Below are positions 4,701 through 7,201 of a stretch of DNA of 7,201 bases, piece by piece. Source of the DNA: Embleya sp040605455 (GTDB lineage Bacteria > Actinomycetota > Actinomycetes > Streptomycetales > Streptomycetaceae); the NCBI RefSeq assembly GCF_040605455.1, contig NZ_JBEXCV010000266.1:1-7201 (forward strand). Reading direction: 5' to 3'. A program made the translations under genes and the position numbers. Position 1 is the stretch's first letter. Every line of letters starts with the position of its first letter. The notes below the pieces were generated by a model. The model saw only the letters and a list, made by a program, of their open reading frames with translations, was not told the DNA's origin and did no database searches.

Positions 4701-7201
4701 CCGTCGTCGAGCACGTTGAGGCCCTCGCGGGTGACCGTTCCGTCCAGCCGGAACTCGTGGAACTCCCCGTGGCGCACGGTGTTCGGATGCGCGACCTCGA
4801 CCCGGTAGCCGGTGTGCGTGCCGTTGGCATCCGTGAGCCGGGTGAGCCGTTGTTCCGGGGGGAGCGGCGTGCCGTGCGTGTCGGTGAGGGTGTCGCCCGC
4901 CACGAACCGGGTTTGGCCGGTACCGCCCAGCACGGTGCCGCGTTCGAGGGCGCCGGTCGTGGTGTCGTAGCGGATCGAGTGACCGGTGGCGGGGTCGGTG
5001 ACGCGAAAACCGTTGTCGACGGTGGTGAGGTTGCGGTCGGTGACCCGGGTGCCGTGTACGTCGGTGAGGAAACGGCCTGTGTCGTCACCGACCACGAAGC
5101 GGGCTGCGCCGGGTCCGCCGACGGCGATGCCGTGTTCGGCGATCGAACCGTCGGCGAGGTAGCGGGTGCTGTGTCCGCCCGGCTCGGTGACCCGGAAGCC
5201 GCCGCCGTCGAGCGCGGTGACCTCGACATCGACGACGCGGGTGCCGTGCGTGTCGGTGAGGATGTGGTCGGCGTCGCCACGCGCGACGACGAAGTGGGAC
5301 TCGCCCTCGCCGCCGAGCAGCGTGCCGCGCTCGAAGCCGCCGTTGGCGGGGTCGTAGCGGACCGAGTGGCCGGTGGCGGGGTCGGTGACCCGGAAGCCGT
5401 TGTCGACGGTGGTGAGGTTGCGGTCGCCGACCGGGGCGCCGTGGAGGTCGGTGACGCTGCGGTGCGCGTTTTCGCCGACCACGAAGCGGGGTTCGCCGGG
5501 GCCGCCGAGTGCGATGCCGTGCTCGGCGACCCAGCCGTCCGCGGTGTAGCGGGTGCTGTGGCCGCCGACCGGTTCGGTGACCCGGTAGCCGCCGCCGGTG
5601 AGCGGGGTGACCTCGACGCCGGCGACGGGATTGCCGTGCACGTCGGTGAGCACGTGGCCGGTGTCACCGCCGACGATGAAGCGGGGCTCGCCGAGCTCGT
5701 TCAGGGCCAACCCTCGGTCGACCACGCTGCCGTTGCCGTCGTAACGGATGGAGTGGCCGGTCGCGGGGTCGGTCACCCGGTAGCCGTTGTCGAGCTCGGT
5801 CAGGGTGTGGTCGGTGACCGGCTTGCCGTGCACGTCGGTCGGTACCGGGGGCCGGCCGTCGCGGAATACCACGAAGTGCGACTCGCCGGGGCCGCCCAGG
5901 GCGATGCCGTGCTCGGCGACGCTGCCGTCGGCACGGTAGCGGGTGGTGGCGCCGCTGCCGGGTTCGGTGATGCGGTAGCCGCCGCCGTTGACCGCGGTGA
6001 CGTCGACGCCGGTGACGGGGTTGCCGTGCACGTCGGTGAGGACGGGGCCGTGCTCGCCCGGCACGACGAAGTGGGCCTCGCCGGCGCCCTGGAGCGCGGT
6101 GCCGCGTTCGACGATGTGGCCGTCGCCGCCGTACCGGACGGACCCGCCGGTGGCGGGATCGGTGACCCGGTAGCCGTCGGGGATCGTGGTGAGGGTGTGG
6201 TCGGTGATCGGCTTGCCGTGGGCGTTGGTCAGGACCGGAGGCCGGACGTCGCTGTGCACCACGAAGTGGGGTGCGCCCGTCCCACCGAGCGCGATGCCCT
6301 GGTCGGCGATGGCCCCGTTGGTGCGGTAGCGGATGCTGTGGCCCCCGGCGGGGTCGGTGACCCGGTAACCACCCCGCACCACGGTGACGTCGACGCCGGT
6401 GACGGGGTTGCCGTGCACGTCGGTGAGGAAGGGCCAGCCGGTGCCGTTGTCGACGACGAACCCGGGCTCGTGCGGTGAGGCTAGGGCAAGGCCCTCGTCG
6501 AGGACGTGGCCGTCGTTGCCGTACCGGATGGAGTGGCCGGTCGCGGGGTCGGTTACGCGGTAGCCGTCGTGCACCGTCGTGCGGATGGCCGCACCGTCGA
6601 GCGTGGTCGAGTCGAGACCGACATGCAGGGCGGTGATCGCGGTCGGCGGCGGGACGTTCCCGGCGACCGACGCGGTCGGCAACATGTTCGAGCCGGCTGA
6701 GCCGCCGCCCGAACCGTGCCCGCTGCCGCCGACCAGCCTCGGGTGCTCCAGCAGGCTCTGTGCCTGGACCTGGGCGAGGCCCTTGTCGATCCGGGCCGGG
6801 TCGACGCCGAGTTGGTCGAGCCGGGTGAGCGCGGTCTCCACCTTGGCCGAGGCGTGGTCCACCGCGAGCCGGGCGTCGCGCTCGAACGGGGACGGCTTGG
6901 AGGACCCGCCGGGGCGGATTTCCAGGTCGTGCAACACCTGCTGGGCCCGGCCCAGTTCGGTCCGCGCCGAGGCCAGGTCGCGCCAGGCCTCGACGCGGCC
7001 GGCCCGCAGCGGATCGTCGGCGGTGCCGAACAGCGCGCCGATCCGGTCCGCGTCCCGCTGCCACAGCTGCTCCAGCCGGGTCGGGGACAGCCGGTTGGCC
7101 GGGCCGGCCAGGCCGCCGCCCGGCTGTGGCGGCGTCGGCGCCGCGGCGACCGGGTTCGCGGTCGGCGTGCCGGGGCGCAGCTCCCCGCCGCCGAGGCCGC
7201 C
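1709..7201 (-). CDS. Giant modular repeat protein, candidate type VII-secreted or polymorphic-toxin-like, partial (N-terminus beyond right edge)
   Basis: The frame is open from the right edge to TAG at 1711-1709, giving 1830 residues. A GTG at 6937 could be called a start, but the frame continues upstream with sensible protein (LEQLWQRDADRIGALF and further), so the true start lies outside. Order of parts: Pro/Gly/Ala linker (1-38), charged helices (about 39-157), Gly/Ser linker (158-171), nine alternating modules (194-773), Trp-rich repeat region (774-1554), and a hydrophobic Gly-rich C-terminal domain (1555-1830). Architecture and size recall the giant proteins of actinobacterial ESX/type VII loci, some annotated as CpnT-like or toxin-like. 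This is an inference: no WXG100 region, nuclease, ADP-ribosyltransferase or protease motif is visible. The next gene follows within 7 nt and no immunity-sized gene lies between. Confidence 0.9.
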   Translation of the reverse strand, partial: GGLGGGELRPGTPTANPVAAAPTPPQPGGGLAGPANRLSPTRLEQLWQRDADRIGALFGTADDPLRAGRVEAWRDLASARTELGRAQQVLHDLEIRPGGSSKPSPFERDARLAVDHASAKVETALTRLDQLGVDPARIDKGLAQVQAQSLLEHPRLVGGSGHGSGGGSAGSNMLPTASVAGNVPPPTAITALHVGLDSTTLDGAAIRTTVHDGYRVTDPATGHSIRYGNDGHVLDEGLALASPHEPGFVVDNGTGWPFLTDVHGNPVTGVDVTVVRGGYRVTDPAGGHSIRYRTNGAIADQGIALGGTGAPHFVVHSDVRPPVLTNAHGKPITDHTLTTIPDGYRVTDPATGGSVRYGGDGHIVERGTALQGAGEAHFVVPGEHGPVLTDVHGNPVTGVDVTAVNGGGYRITEPGSGATTRYRADGSVAEHGIALGGPGESHFVVFRDGRPPVPTDVHGKPVTDHTLTELDNGYRVTDPATGHSIRYDGNGSVVDRGLALNELGEPRFIVGGDTGHVLTDVHGNPVAGVEVTPLTGGGYRVTEPVGGHSTRYTADGWVAEHGIALGGPGEPRFVVGENAHRSVTDLHGAPVGDRNLTTVDNGFRVTDPATGHSVRYDPANGGFERGTLLGGEGESHFVVARGDADHILTDTHGTRVVDVEVTALDGGGFRVTEPGGHSTRYLADGSIAEHGIAVGGPGAARFVVGDDTGRFLTDVHGTRVTDRNLTTVDNGFRVTDPATGHSIRYDTTTGALERGTVLGGTGQTRFVAGDTLTDTHGTPLPPEQRLTRLTDANGTHTGYRVEVAHPNTVRHGEFHEFRLDGTVTREGLNVLDDGRLTKHQYIVDHTTPTPTWRQEFRPGQSPDQGFTPNDFQHGTVDLHGAANGRMQLKSNTPGKAVVFERRLLPNGNTLDAFRRTDLNGFGSFSQRTKWVEWGTDGVPLDKGSRKFDTSGFGYTDVNERFITVREFRDTLQKFDNKAGHTLGIKGADGWTWHRYDGAGQELASGPRTPHRDGGWSDRHGPTAGTHAGEVVQKQWGPMHRTDHARHYLEHPLDNAGIRKASWDEHSPQGKETGKHEVKPDGSTFTTTRISEQRPPQWARKWLSNHRVEPTGTQSFLASDTRYQVFTWEKSALDADGNLVRSGGVRFVGDDGSSFDILADGGFARSQTKLADGTTLKVGDSVTPHPSAPAGATPWSRGDEVGYRLETPNNGPGGEIWQDLRPVVGADGTTRWAVVREGFPNGNVRHYTTPEPPAPASTGHAANPNSNWVEYDGHGYITGRKDTWELADGNSITIVARGSSTAKTWQWERINAAGEVQESGKRVLFRSSDDPKLPFDDSFRDFDATNNLVRERRMLDSGRYVDSWKVPGTDTWTWQKFDRAGQIVPSEGDRVRTWWNPKADNGAGAWQATPLDGKNLLFRDSTVRAGVTSVIHETPPHITDAPARVREYGPNEGTSPNTSTWKEFDHGTVVRTREAKRTPDGQLYFLETDAWRGQWRRYDTGGHLVSRRTDGGAVIVNDSLNRWRVVGSEYDFRGQMTEVRGWVRRIREGQRMPWSGSTVGIDATRFRTALAGLPGIPTSGTVTLAEAAYQSYGKSVLVKKLAVEFAQEFAIEFTANIIVADINARAQGKSLSDVDWGKAALNAAVGGVVKGGVGAFVHENKMDGFRKLGDFKSGYGNIDGGKHWNRRPGNHDKTWANEWAGNETAVRWRSGTYDFGYSAGVGLLAGLVNGSINASVFGVKDSDGVTHKLSGWEALGDGAIASLSGVISTGSVSLARVGFLNAAGGRFFHRQGATEFLLNIGFKIGEKMFNGWLLPQVRAGINPDWYRHKDA
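1712..2539 (-). other. C-terminal domain of the giant protein with Gly-rich hydrophobic segments
   Basis: This 276-residue end (window residues 1555-1830) lacks the upstream repeats. It has an amphipathic to hydrophobic stretch (residues 1593-1621, including VEFAQEFAIEFTANIIVADI) and three Gly/Ala-rich stretches: 1641-1655 (NAAVGGVVKGGVGAF), 1717-1737 (starting SAGVGLLAGLVNGSIN) and 1755-1779 (GDGAIASLSGVISTGS). A polar aromatic segment (about 1683-1716) contains GKHWNRRPGNHDKTWANEW. The Gly spacing recalls glycine-zipper helices, which can pack together or insert in membranes. It ends with PDWYRHKDA. I recall similar ends on other large Streptomyces proteins but cannot verify this. Function unknown: it could be a pore-forming or anchoring module, or a folding end-cap. 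Confidence 0.6.
2540..4882 (-). other. Trp-rich repeat region of the giant protein
   Basis: Window residues 774-1554 contain an irregularly spaced motif near W-x-W-x-x-(Y/F)-(D/E)-x-x-G. Examples are TKWVEWGTDG (929-937 area), WTWHRYDGAG (990-999), SNWVEYDGHG (1265-1274), WQWERINAAG (1304-1313), WTWQKFDRAG (1371-1380), TWKEFDHG (1459-1466) and QWRRYDTGG (1493-1501). Each is followed by a polar strand, often R-x-x-D-G. This resembles the beta-hairpin rhythm of RHS/YD-type repeats, although the classical YDxxGR(L/I) motif is absent. A long beta-rich stalk or shell is the simplest inference. Coding is supported by the unbroken frame and by Trp and aromatic conservation between units. Confidence 0.65.
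4883..6622 (-). repeat. Nine tandem modules of about 64 residues in two alternating types
   Basis: Modules begin near 6622, then at 6421, 6226, 6034, 5836, 5644, 5449, 5254 and 5062; the next DTHG at 4882 leads into different sequence. Modules 2-9 are 60-66 residues long. Most start D-(V/T/L)-H-G-x-(P/R)-V, then have G-(Y/F)-R-(V/I)-T-(D/E)-P, R-Y, and R/H-F-(V/I)-V near the end. Odd modules are type A (TDPATGHSIRY; a DHTLT or DRNLT lead-in in modules 3, 5, 7 and 9). Even modules are type B (GV-D/E-VT lead-in, a TDP or TEP core, and in modules 4, 6 and 8 AEHGIA-GGPG), so the true period is a pair of about 128-130 residues (about 390 nt). Modules 7 and 9 share nearly identical DNA over their first halves. 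Four to five short strands per module suggest a beta-propeller or beta-solenoid. Confidence 0.88.
6623..7201 (-). other. Helical and linker segment upstream of the module array
   Basis: Window residues 1-38 form a disordered Gly/Pro/Ala linker (PTANPVAAAPTPPQPGGG). Two charged helical stretches follow: residues about 39-96 (RLEQLWQRDADRIGALF, then AWRDLASARTELGRAQQ) and about 103-157 (ERDARLAVDHASAKVETALT, then DKGLAQVQAQSLLEHPRL), suggesting an antiparallel helical hairpin or coiled coil. GGSGHGSGGGSAGS (158-171) then connects to the repeats. Such a linker between helices and a repeat array is typical of an internal position in a long secreted protein. Nothing here is a signal peptide or a WXG motif, which supports placing the true start well to the right of the window. 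Confidence 0.6.

Noticed and set aside
4693..5667. Minus-strand Ser/Pro/Ala/Thr-rich open frame of 324 codons
   Set aside because: Off-frame reading of the same repeat modules; the composition is low complexity, and the real frame over the same DNA has conserved aromatic and hydrophobic positions.
4424..6478. Plus-strand open frame of 684 codons with an apparent Val/Asp/Gly repeat pattern
   Set aside because: The periodicity mirrors the 64-residue modules on the minus strand. It is in antisense codon register and starts and stops inside the repeat gene, so it is a shadow of those repeats.
4883..6622. Regular DNA repeats that could suggest a CRISPR array
   Set aside because: The units are about 195 nt, degenerate, contiguous and preserved in coding frame, with no short identical repeats separated by unique spacers.
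6935..6937. GTG as the start of the giant protein
   Set aside because: The frame stays open for 88 more codons to the window edge and encodes a plausible linker and amphipathic helices that continue directly into MLHDLEIRP; no convincing Shine-Dalgarno sequence precedes the GTG.
5664..7064. Minus-strand Arg-rich open frame of 466 codons in another frame
   Set aside because: It has the low-complexity Arg/Pro/Gly composition typical of an off-frame reading of GC-rich DNA, and it overlaps the continuous giant frame completely.

Overview
The window looks like part of a high-GC actinobacterial chromosome, of the Streptomyces/Kitasatospora/Embleya type. Codons on the minus strand end mostly in G or C, the proteins are rich in Ala, Gly, Arg, Asp and Val, and a GTG codon sits where a shorter gene model would start. 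This is judged by eye, not by a computed composition. Both supported genes lie on the minus strand and read right to left. Both are cut by a window edge: the upstream gene has no start here and the downstream gene has no stop.

From the right edge (7201) to 1709 there is one continuous open frame, the C-terminal 1830 residues of a giant modular protein. In order it has: a Gly/Pro/Ala linker; two charged helical segments; a Gly/Ser linker; nine tandem modules of about 64 residues in two alternating types (6622-4883); a long Trp-rich region of recurring W-x-W-x-x-(Y/F)-D-x-x-G hairpin-like motifs (4882-2540); and a 276-residue C-terminal domain with several Gly-rich hydrophobic stretches (2539-1712). 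No catalytic motif is recognisable. The layout resembles the very large repeat proteins encoded at actinobacterial type VII secretion (ESX-like) or polymorphic-toxin loci, but the N-terminus that would decide this is outside the window.

Seven bases after its stop (or overlapping it by 8 nt if an alternative ATG is used) begins a second gene, which runs off the left edge. It encodes a right-handed parallel beta-helix protein with an N-terminal cap, then about sixteen nearly perfect 23-residue coils carrying a stacked-cysteine column, and no signal peptide. From memory, Streptomyces relatives of such proteins can continue into an EccA/CbxX-like AAA+ ATPase domain. That would fit a type VII secretion neighbourhood, but no ATPase motif lies in this window.

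The tight junction suggests one transcript. There is no room for a separate immunity gene between the two. Two short direct repeats whose periods are not multiples of three (7 bp x 3 at the start codon, 28 bp x 2 at the left edge) flank the visible beta-helix frame and could shift it. The long plus-strand open frames are codon-register antisense shadows. No tRNA, rRNA, CRISPR array, insertion sequence or terminator was recognised, and there is no gene-free stretch over 300 bases.
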